48,419 nt of DNA. It comes from Thermoleophilia bacterium UBA6103. GTDB lineage: Bacteria; Actinomycetota; Thermoleophilia; UBA2241. Position numbers and translations under genes: made by a program. Positions 1 to 9,034 of this stretch are shown piece by piece (the stretch's first letter is position 1; each line of letters begins with the position of its first letter). The notes beneath the pieces are model-generated. The model did no database searches and was not told where the DNA came from. It saw only the letters and a program-made list of their open reading frames with translations. Location: the NCBI GenBank assembly GCA_002423545.1, contig DIWP01000034.1, positions 1 to 48,419 on the forward strand, written 5' to 3'.

Positions 1-1222
<1,222 letters not shown>

Positions 1223-1226
<4 letters not shown>

Positions 1227-4200
1227 GCGTCACCACCGGTACCTCCGTCCTGCTGACGATCGACGGACAGAAGGTGAAGGCACGCGACGGCGAGACGGTC
1301 CTGGCGGCCGCGCAGGCCGCCGGCATCGAGATCCCGGCGCTCTGTCATCAGGAAGGCATGCCGGCCTGGGGCGCCTGCCGCCTCTGCCTCATCGAGGTCG
1401 AGGGCTGGGACAAGCTGCAGGCGGCCTGCACCACCTGGGTCAAGGACGACCTCGTGGTCCACACGCAGACCGAGCGGGTGCGCCAGAAGCGGGCCAGCTA
1501 CCTGCGTATGTACCTCAGCGACCACAACGCCTACTGCGAGGCGCCGTGCTCGCACGCCTGCCCCACCCACATCGACATCCCTGCCTACCTCAAGCAGATC
1601 AAGGCCGGCGACTTCAGCGGCGCTGCCGCGACCGTGCGGCAGGAGCTGCCGTTCCCCGGCATCCTGGGCCGCATCTGCCCGCGCTACTGTGAGCCGGTCT
1701 GCCGGCGCGGCGAGGTCGACGAGCCGATCGCCATCTGCGCCCTGCACCGGGCCGCCGGCGACCATGCCCCGGCCGTTCTGAAGAGGGCGGCGGCCACCAA
1801 CAAGCGGGTGGCCGTCATCGGCGCCGGGCCCAGCGGCCTGGCTTGCGCCTGGTATCTCGCCGAAGCCGGTCACGACGTCACCGTCTACGACCGCGCCGAG
1901 AAGCCCGGCGGCATGCTCCGCTACAGCATCCCCGAGTTCCGTCTGCCGGAGAGCGTCCTCGACGCCGAGCTGGCGCCGCTCTGGGAGGCCGGCGTGCGGT
2001 TCCACGACAACGTCGCCCTCGGCGCCGACGTCAATACGTACAGCCTCCTGCAAGCCGGCTTCGACGCGGTGTTCGTCGGCGTCGGCGCCTGGCAGACCAT
2101 GCCGCTGCGCATCCGCCAGCACGAGGTCGCCATCGACGGTCTGAGCCTGCTGCGTGACGTCAAGGAGGGCAAGGCTCCCAAGACAGCCGCCACGGTGGCG
2201 GTCGTCGGCGACGGCAGCACCGCCCTCGACGCGGCGCGCACCGCCCGGCGGCTGGGCGCCAAGCGGGTCATCGTCCTGGCGCCCCACGCCGAGCCCGACA
2301 TCCTGGCCGGCGGTCGCGAGCTGCAGGCGGCCCGCGAAGAAGGCGTCGAGTTCGAGTTCGGCGTCGAGGCGCGCGGCATCAAGCTGACCAAGGCCGGCAA
2401 GCCGAGCGCCGTCGAGTGCGTGCGCGTGCAGCGCGGCAAGGGCGGCAAGCTGGTCGAGGTCAAGGGCAGCCGCTTCGACGTCAGGGCCGGTGCCGTGGTC
2501 GCCGCCCTGGCCTGGGCGCCCGACCTCGGCGACGCCGAAGACGACTTGGCGGTACGGCCCGGCGAGCGGCTGGCCGCCAACTACTACACGGGACGCACCG
2601 CCACCGAAGGCGTGTTCGCCAGCGGCGACGCCGTCACCGGCGCCAAGTCTGCGATCCACGCCATGGCCGGCGGCAAGCGCGCCGCCCTGGCCATCGACGC
2701 CTGGCTGCGCGGCGAGGACCTGACCAGGCTCGAGAGCACGCTGGCCGTCTACGCCGGCCAGCCGTATCTCGAGCAGCTCAAGGACCGCGAGAAGCTCGGC
2801 CCGCTCGGCAAGCGTCTGGCCGAGCGTAACCCCGTCTGGCTCAAGATGGGCATCGCCGCCGAGGCGGAGCCGCGCACCCACATGCCGGCCGTCGCGGCCA
2901 GCAAGCGCGTCGAGAGCTTCGCCGAGGTCGAGAAGGGCTTCAAGCGCAAGGCCGCACAGGCCGAGGCGGCACGCTGCCTGCAGTGCACCTGCCCCTCGCT
3001 CGGAGACTGCGACCTGCAGGCGCTCGGCGTCGAGTACGGCATCACCGAGAACGAGCTGGTCGTCCCCGGCGGCCTGGTCCGCGACGTGAAGCCGCGACAC
3101 GAGCACCCGTTCATCTACCGGGACATGGACCGCTGCATCGCCTGCGGCAGCTGCGTGCGTGTGTGCCGCGACGTGGCCGGTCCGGCCTGCTACGACTTCA
3201 GCGGGCGCGGCTTCCTCATGGAGATCGACACGCCGTACGGCGAGTCGCTGCAGCTGGCCGACTGCATCACCTGCGGCCGCTGTGTGACGGCCTGCCCGAC
3301 CGGCGCGCTGACCTTCAACGAGCGCGCCCTGACCAGCTACAAGGTCGACGAGAGCCGCTGCATCATGTGCCGCGAGTGCGTCGACGTCTGCCCGGTCGAC
3401 GCCATCGCCGAGACCAACGTCTTCGAGCAGGCCCGACAGCAGTGGCACGGCCTGATCCAGGAGAAGAGCAAGCTGGCCGGCGGGCACCGCATGTGCGCCG
3501 GCTGCGGCGCCCCGATCGTCGTCCGTCAGGTCCTGATGGGCACCGACGACCCGGTGGTCGTCGCCGCCTCGACCGGCTGCCTCGAGGTCTCCACGACCAT
3601 CTACCCGTACACGTCGTGGACCGGCAGCTACATCCACACCGCGTTCGAGAACGCCGCCGCCACGCTGTCCGGCGTCGAGACCGCCTTCCGCTCGCTCAAG
3701 AAGCAGGGCAAGCTCGAGGACAACGTCAAGTTCGTCGCCTTCGGCGGCGACGGCGGCACCTACGACATCGGCCTGCAGAGCCTCTCCGGCGCCATGGAGC
3801 GCGGCCACGACATGCTCTACGTGTGCTATGACAACGGCGCCTACATGAACACCGGCTTCCAGCGCTCCGGCGCCACGCCGCCCGGCGCCTGGACCACCAC
3901 CAGTCCGGTCGGCAAGGTCAAGCACGGCAAGGAGCAGAGCCGCAAAGACCTCACCGCGATCATGATCGCCCACGGCCTGCGCTACGTCGCCCAGGCCTCA
4001 CCGCACGATCCGCGCGACCTGGTGCGCAAGGCGGCCAAGGCGATGGCTACCGAGGGGCCGACCTTCCTCAACATCCTCTCGCCGTGCCCGCGCGGCTGGC
4101 GCACCGACGGCGCCGACTCCATCGCGCTGGCGCGCGAGGCGGTCAACACCTGCTACTGGCCGCTCTACGAGGTCGAGGACGGGCAGTACCGCCTCACCTA

Positions 4201-4396
4201 CATGCCCAAGGAGAAGCTGCCGCTGGCGCCCTGGCTGCGCAAGCAGGGCCGCTTCGCGCACCTCTTCAAGCCCGGCAACGAGCACCTGCTGCAACGGGTC
4301 CAGGAGTGGGTCGACTTCAACTGGGAGGTCGTGCTGCAGAAGTCGCGGGTGGTGGATGTCTGCCAGCTGCCCGAGGAGGAGCGGTTCATCGTGTGA
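1223..4396 (+). CDS. Fusion protein: 2Fe-2S domain + GltD-type flavoprotein + 4Fe-4S ferredoxin clusters + 2-oxoacid:ferredoxin oxidoreductase beta subunit
   Basis: This 1,057-aa protein carries four modules. Residues ~1-75 are a NuoG/HydA-type 2Fe-2S domain (cysteines near 40-55). Residues ~100-510 are a GltD/NfnB-like module: an N-terminal Cys-rich segment (CEAPCSHACP, CPRYCEPVC), an FAD motif near 196 (VAVIGAGPSGLA), an NAD(P) motif near 325 (VAVVGDGSTALDAA) and a C-terminal FAD segment (ASGDAVTGAKSAIHA). Residues ~630-730 hold ferredoxin motifs (CIACGSCVRVC, CITCGRCVTACP, CIMCRECVDVCP). Residues ~750-1057 are a PorB-type domain with CAGCG and the thiamine-diphosphate motif GGDGGTYDIGL...NGAYMNTG. 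The ATG overlaps the previous stop by 4 nt. PorB family members bind thiamine diphosphate and pass electrons from a 2-oxoacid to ferredoxin. The fusion suggests a complex that also exchanges electrons with NAD(P)H through two flavins, possibly by bifurcation (inference). PorA/PorG-type subunits are not visible and would have to lie upstream. Confidence 0.93.
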
Positions 4397-4522
4397 GACG
4401 CGTCGGCGGTGGGGGCCGGCGGAGAGTCGGCGAGCGCCAGGAGGCGCTGCCGGCAACGCCGGACAGTGGCCTGGAGCCGCCGCCCGCGGTACCATCGGCG
4501 GCGGCTACCAGCTCAGACGCGA

Positions 4523-4560
4523 ACGCAGACGGGGCGCCCCACCGGGCGCCCCGTCTGCGT
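4523..4560. terminator. Strong hairpin between convergent genes, likely bidirectional terminator
   Basis: A perfect 17-bp inverted repeat (4523-4539 with 4544-4560) closes a CACC loop. It lies 127 bp after the oxidoreductase stop. There is no T tract (CTCTAC follows), so it would act as a GC-rich hairpin of the type common in high-GC genomes. Confidence 0.75.
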
Positions 4561-4655
4561 CTCTACCGCCGTCGGCGGATCGGAGCGCGCTCCGCTGATA
4601 GAGACCCGTTCACTTCCGTGATCGACGACGCCGGGGATCGCCAGTGGGACGAGGT

Positions 4656-4723
4656 GCGACGCCGGCAGCCGGAGTGGAGCGTCATCGGGAGGAGCGCGAC
4701 GCCGGCAGCCGGAGTAGAGCGTC
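4656..4723. repeat. Two direct copies of a 28-bp sequence, 40-bp period
   Basis: Copies at 4656-4683 and 4696-4723 are identical except for one G/A change. They sit in the 434-bp intergenic stretch 4397-4830, which otherwise holds the hairpin at 4523-4560 and the GTGTACAC pair at 4748-4778. Function unknown. Confidence 0.85.
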
Positions 4724-4747
4724 GTTCATCGAGCCGCTCCGGGAATC

Positions 4748-4778
4748 GTGTACACCTCACGGGTGTCTCTGTGTACAC
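4748..4778. promoter_or_regulatory. Pair of GTGTACAC palindromes, possible operator
   Basis: Two exact copies of the self-complementary octamer GTGTACAC lie at 4748-4755 and 4771-4778, 23 bp apart centre to centre, about two helical turns. This resembles a double protein-binding site. It is in a convergent region, downstream of both neighbouring genes, so a regulatory role would imply an unannotated transcript. Candidate only. Confidence 0.3.
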
Positions 4779-4830
4779 GGATCGCTTAGCGCCGGTCACA
4801 CACGTACGTCGCTACCTGCTCGAAGGCTGC

Positions 4831-6267
4831 TCAGTCGATCGGCGGATCACCGACATCCGGCGTGTCCTTAGGGGACGACCGGTCGCCGGCGTCCGGCGCG
4901 CCGCTCGACATCGACGGCTCGCCGGTGTCCGGGGCCTGGCTCGAGACCGGCGCGCCGCCGGACGGCTGCGGCCGGCGCCGGCGGCCCCAACGCGGGCGCC
5001 GCGCCGGGCGATGCCACGGCGCCTCGCTCGTCAGATGGCTCTCCATCACGTCGTGGCGGGTCAGCAAGCTGAGCACCACCGCCTGCAGGACCGCGGCGAC
5101 GGGCAACGCCAGAAACGCTCCCACCACGCCGAAGAGGCTGGCGCCGGCGAACACGAAGGCCAGCGACAGGCCGCCGTTCATCTCCATCGTCTTGTGCGTC
5201 ACGCGCGGGCCGATCACGTAGTCCTGCACCAACTGGTACAGGATGATGTAGCCGAGCAGGATCAGCGCGTACCACGGGTCGTACATGAACGTCACGAGCA
5301 GCGGGACGAAGCCGCCGATGTACACCCCGATGGTCGGGATGAAGCCGGCGAACAGGCCCATCCAGAGCGACAGCGGCACGGCGCTCGGCACGCCCAGGAT
5401 CTCGAGGCCGATGAACATGCCGGCCGCCGCGATGACGGCCATGATGAGACGCAGGTACAGGTAGCCGCCGGTCTTGTCGATCGCCGTCTCCCAGATCTTC
5501 AGCACGCGCTCCTGGCGCGCCCTCGGCAGCAGCGAGCAGACGCCGCGCCGCACTCGCGGCGCGTCGGCCACCAGATAGAAGGTGAACAGCAGCGAAAGGA
5601 TGCCGAGGACGATCAGCTTCACGAGCTCCATGCCGATGCCCCAGGCGTTCTGTGCCAGGCTCGACGCCACGTCCGCCAGTCGGGCATCGAGCTCGCGTGC
5701 CTCATGCAGGAGCCAGTCCGCGGAGATGGTGAAATCGAACCAGTCCTTGAGGTCGCGGTTGAGAGCGTTCAGCCAGCCCGGGACCGACCGCACCAGCTGC
5801 TGGAACTGATCGATGATGAGCGGCACCATGGAGGCGATGAAGGCGACCACGACGACGATGAGGGCGGTCATGACGGCGAGCGTCGCCCAGCCGCGCTGCC
5901 AGCGGTGCGCGACGAGCCAGTTCACGGCCGGCTCCAGTGCCAGCGCCAGGAAGACCGCGATCGCCACCGCCGTCAGCAGCTCCTGGAGGTGGGTGACCAT
6001 CCTGCCGGCGAGCATGACGACGAAGGCGGCGATGACGGCGCCGACCAGGAACCGCGTGATGAGGCGCCGTGCCTGCGCGGCCGTGATCGGACCGGTGTCG
6101 TCGGCGCTCGTGGCAGCCGACGCCGTGGCGCCCGGAGACGGCCCCGTGGCAGCCGACGCCGTGGCACCCGGAGACAGCTCTGCGGCGCCGGCGGCGGGAG
6201 CCGTGCCGGCCGTCTCGAGGGCGCCGAACGGCGGCGTGAGATCGGGGGGCAGCGTGGTATCGGCCAT
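4831..6267 (-). CDS. AI-2E family transporter (PerM-like membrane protein)
   Basis: 478 aa. A Gly/Ala/Pro-rich N-terminal tail (~1-75) is followed by the typical AI-2E/PerM core: paired hydrophobic helices (near ATLAVMTALIVVVVAFIASM), a long amphipathic middle region, then a cluster of membrane helices with the family signature PTIGVYIGGFVPL near residue 305 and a LFGVVGAFLALPVAAVLQ helix. The family exports small molecules or ions; substrates vary and cannot be read from sequence. The start is supported by GGAGG 4 nt upstream of the ATG. The N-terminal tail contains a 30-bp DNA repeat (6110-6139 and 6146-6175) encoding a duplicated GATASAA segment. A paralogue with the same architecture lies at 12816-14357. 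The 201 bp upstream (6268-6468) show no gene or clear signal. Confidence 0.9.
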   Translation of the reverse strand: MADTTLPPDLTPPFGALETAGTAPAAGAAELSPGATASAATGPSPGATASAATSADDTGPITAAQARRLITRFLVGAVIAAFVVMLAGRMVTHLQELLTAVAIAVFLALALEPAVNWLVAHRWQRGWATLAVMTALIVVVVAFIASMVPLIIDQFQQLVRSVPGWLNALNRDLKDWFDFTISADWLLHEARELDARLADVASSLAQNAWGIGMELVKLIVLGILSLLFTFYLVADAPRVRRGVCSLLPRARQERVLKIWETAIDKTGGYLYLRLIMAVIAAAGMFIGLEILGVPSAVPLSLWMGLFAGFIPTIGVYIGGFVPLLVTFMYDPWYALILLGYIILYQLVQDYVIGPRVTHKTMEMNGGLSLAFVFAGASLFGVVGAFLALPVAAVLQAVVLSLLTRHDVMESHLTSEAPWHRPARRPRWGRRRRPQPSGGAPVSSQAPDTGEPSMSSGAPDAGDRSSPKDTPDVGDPPID

Positions 6268-6468
6268 GGGTCCTCCGCGTAGGCGTCACCGGGAGTATCG
6301 GCAGACGGAGCCCGGAGCTTCAGGAGAGGCCGCCTTGTGGCCGGCACGGGCGAACGATGAGGCCGGAGCCACCGTGAGGGCTGGGGCCGGCCGTGAGGGT
6401 AACGCCGGCCGATGTGCGAGCGGAGCGAGCAGGCCCGCCGTCAGAGCTGATGCCGGCCGGCCCGAGGA

Positions 6469-7566
6469 TCAGCCGGCGAGGCCGCGCAGGTAGTACAGCC
6501 AGAACGCCGGGATCTCGCGCACCACGATGTACGGCGTCTGCTTGATGAAGTGGTCGGCGCGGGCGGGCACGGTACGCACGTCGATGCCCGCCCGCTGATA
6601 CGCCATCTTGATGCGCGGCAGGTGGTAGAACTGGCTGACTACCAGCACCCGGTGGATGCCGTCGCGACGGAAGAGCGCGACGGTGTCGTCGACGCTCGCC
6701 TGCGTGGTCACGCCCTCACGATCTTCGACGATCGCGGCGGCCGGCACGCCCAGCTCCTCGGCGTAGCTGCGCATGGCGTCGCACTCGTGGCGGCCGCCGT
6801 CGCCGCGGCCGCCGGACACCACGAGCACGTCGGCCAGACCGTCGAGGTAGAGCTCGGCGCCGGTCCGCACACGGTCGGCGAGCGAGGCCGACGGCGCGCC
6901 GCTGCGCATGACCTGGGCGCCGAGCACCACGGCCGCCTGAGACGGCCGCTCGTAGCGGGTCGTCCCGAAGAAGAGCATGAGGCCGAGCGGGAAGAGCAGC
7001 GCCGCTACGACCGCCACGGCGGCGATGCCGAGCGCGGCGACCGGCGGCGTGCGCCGCGGCGCCGGCCGTCTCACCATCCACACCAGCCAGGCCATCAGGG
7101 CCACGACGACGAGCGAGAACGGCAGCGGCACCTGCGGCTCGATGCCGCCGCTGGCCAGAGCCCAGTAGAAGCCGACGACGTTCCAGAGGGCGACCGCCGC
7201 GAGCAGCGACGTCGCGCCGACGGTCGCCCACAGGCGCCACGGGCGGCAGTGTGGTCGCAGCGCCCAGGCGAGCAACAGGGCGGCGGCCACCGCGACGAGC
7301 GGCTGGCCGAGCCACTCCGGCAGCGGCCGCGGGTCGACCCAGAGCACGTTCTCGCCGAAGCCGGCGCCACGCAGCGAGGCGACGGCGTTCAGGACGCCGA
7401 AGGCGCCGAAGAAAAGTGCCGTGCCGCGGGCCAAGACCGAGCCGACCGTACCGCTCGCACGACCGCCGCTCCTGCCGCTCGCGCGGCCGCCGGCCGTCCT
7501 GCTCGCGCGACCCTCGCCGCGGGAACGCGATGGAGATCGAGGAGTCTGTCGTCGCCGCCGGGTCAC
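6469..7566 (-). CDS. YdcF/SanA-family (DUF218) membrane-anchored protein
   Basis: 365 aa from the GTG at 7566, the first start that does not run into the preceding gene; no good Shine-Dalgarno sequence is visible, so the start is uncertain. After an Arg/Gly/Ser-rich N-terminus there are about four hydrophobic segments (e.g. PLVAVAAALLLAWAL, VAALGIAAVAVVAALLFPLGLMLFF). A DUF218 domain follows: AAVVLGAQV, a SLADRVRTGAELY helix, VVSGGRGDGG, SEC-like EDREGVTTQASV and VLVVSQFYHLPR. The family is linked to envelope integrity and exopolysaccharide or peptidoglycan processes in other bacteria. It lies 28 bp downstream of the nitrogenase-like operon on the same strand, which may be fortuitous co-transcription. 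Its tail GLPG-like region ends in LRGLAG. Confidence 0.82.
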   Translation of the reverse strand: MTRRRRQTPRSPSRSRGEGRASRTAGGRASGRSGGRASGTVGSVLARGTALFFGAFGVLNAVASLRGAGFGENVLWVDPRPLPEWLGQPLVAVAAALLLAWALRPHCRPWRLWATVGATSLLAAVALWNVVGFYWALASGGIEPQVPLPFSLVVVALMAWLVWMVRRPAPRRTPPVAALGIAAVAVVAALLFPLGLMLFFGTTRYERPSQAAVVLGAQVMRSGAPSASLADRVRTGAELYLDGLADVLVVSGGRGDGGRHECDAMRSYAEELGVPAAAIVEDREGVTTQASVDDTVALFRRDGIHRVLVVSQFYHLPRIKMAYQRAGIDVRTVPARADHFIKQTPYIVVREIPAFWLYYLRGLAG

Positions 7567-7594
7567 AGCGGCATTGTGACACGTCGGCGGCCGC

Positions 7595-9034
7595 TCAGCG
7601 GTCGTGATCGAGCGCGTTGAGCACCGATTCGAGCAGGAAGAGCGCTCCCTGCGCGCCCAGCAGGCACCTGGGGACCACGTCGATGCGCCCGCCCGACGGC
7701 AACGCGATCTCGACGCCGGCGGCCGTGGAGCCGGCGGCACGCAGACGGGCGATCGTGGCGCCGTCGGCCAGGACCACATCGGCGGCCGGGACATCAGCGA
7801 CCGGGCCCGACGCCGTGCCCTCCGTCCCCACCGCAGCGATCAGACCCGCGGGCACGGCCGACTCCTCCCTTCCATCGTCCACGGGGATCATCCCGAGGTA
7901 GTCGTGCAGCCAGGTCGTCAGGGGTCGCGCGACGGAGGCGGGGGCCTGGACCGAGAAGGTGGCGCCCTTCGGCAGGCCGGTGAGCGAGTTGAAGCGCTTG
8001 ATGTGCATGGCGGCGCGGCGGCGGGCCTCGTCGACGGCCGCTACCGCCGGAGCCGGATCCGCGCCGACCGACGCGCAGACGGCACGGATCCAGCCCTCGG
8101 TACCGTCGAAGCCGATCGGCGTGCCCGGGAGGCCGGCGGGCGGTCTGTCGCCGGTCCGGACGATCCTCAGCCCGGCATGCTCGCTGAGCCACGGCACCAG
8201 CTGGTCGGCCAGATCCTCGTGCACCACCGCACCGACGTGGGCTCGCCCCAGGCGGCGCAGGTCGGCGACCGTCGAGCCGGCACATACGACCGCCGCCGTC
8301 CGCACACCGCAGAGCCCGAGCAGGCGGCGGAGCTCGGCCACATCGCCCTCCCAGAACCGCTGGAAGAGGGAGACGCCGACGAGGGCGACCGAGGGCTGAG
8401 ACGGCTCGACGGACTCGGACGTTCCGGCGTGCTGCGTCGGGTCGGCGTGCTCCACCGGCCCGGCGCGTTCCGGCGACCCGGCCTGCGCCGACGTCCCGGC
8501 ATGGTCCGACGGTTCGGCGTCCTCCGCGCCCTCCGACGGCCCGGCGTGCTCCGACCGGCCGAGCAGCACCTCGAGGACGCGGACGACCGCCTCCTGGAAG
8601 CCGTCTTCCATGGTCCCGGAGTAGCCGGTCGACTCGATGCTCACGCACGGCACATCGAGGTCGGCAGCCCGGACGAAGCGCTCGAGGTCGTCGCCGATGA
8701 GCGCCGCACCGGGCGTGTTGACGACGGCGATCAGCCGGTGACCCTTGCCGGCGACGACCGGCAGGATGCGGCGCAGCTTCTCGGCAGCGCCGAAGACGTA
8801 GTCGTCGCCGTCGAGGTAGGTCGACGGCACCCGCGGCTGGCCGAAGTAGAACTCGTCGATGAAGCGCAGCGGGTCGTAGGAGCTCTCGCGCGGCAGCTGC
8901 CCCTCGGCCACGGCGCCGTGGAAGAACTTGCAGCCGGTGGGGCCGTTGAGCAGCACGGCGGCGTCGCGGATGCCTTCCACGGCCAGGATGGCGCCGGTGA
9001 GCGCGTCGGGCCGGCTGTCATGGAACGGCGGCAT
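7595..9034 (-). CDS. Nitrogenase component-1-like protein, NifK-type partner subunit
   Basis: 479 aa. The ATG at 9034 shares its A with the TGA of the upstream gene (TGATG), so the two are translationally coupled; no family sequence is visible upstream of it. Family hallmarks are LLNGPTGCKFFHG (Cys35, the HGxxGC position of NifD/NifK), DDYVFGAAEKL, and NTPGAALIGDDL, which aligns by eye with the NifK TTCMAEVIGDDL segment. Here the third P-cluster cysteine is replaced by proline, and the first, N-terminal cysteine is absent because the protein begins late. Only one of the usual three cluster ligands therefore remains. A low-complexity insert with repeated EHAGPS/DHAGTS-like units (DNA ~8400-8560) sits mid-protein. 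It probably pairs with the NifD-like half of the neighbouring fusion to form a component-1 heteromer. Substrate unknown; not a true nitrogenase NifK. Confidence 0.85.
   Translation of the reverse strand: MPPFHDSRPDALTGAILAVEGIRDAAVLLNGPTGCKFFHGAVAEGQLPRESSYDPLRFIDEFYFGQPRVPSTYLDGDDYVFGAAEKLRRILPVVAGKGHRLIAVVNTPGAALIGDDLERFVRAADLDVPCVSIESTGYSGTMEDGFQEAVVRVLEVLLGRSEHAGPSEGAEDAEPSDHAGTSAQAGSPERAGPVEHADPTQHAGTSESVEPSQPSVALVGVSLFQRFWEGDVAELRRLLGLCGVRTAAVVCAGSTVADLRRLGRAHVGAVVHEDLADQLVPWLSEHAGLRIVRTGDRPPAGLPGTPIGFDGTEGWIRAVCASVGADPAPAVAAVDEARRRAAMHIKRFNSLTGLPKGATFSVQAPASVARPLTTWLHDYLGMIPVDDGREESAVPAGLIAAVGTEGTASGPVADVPAADVVLADGATIARLRAAGSTAAGVEIALPSGGRIDVVPRCLLGAQGALFLLESVLNALDHDR

Noticed and set aside
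4084..6282. Plus-strand open frame (~732 codons) over the first AI-2E gene
   Set aside because: Arg/His-rich shadow; the minus strand encodes a clear membrane-transporter family with a Shine-Dalgarno.
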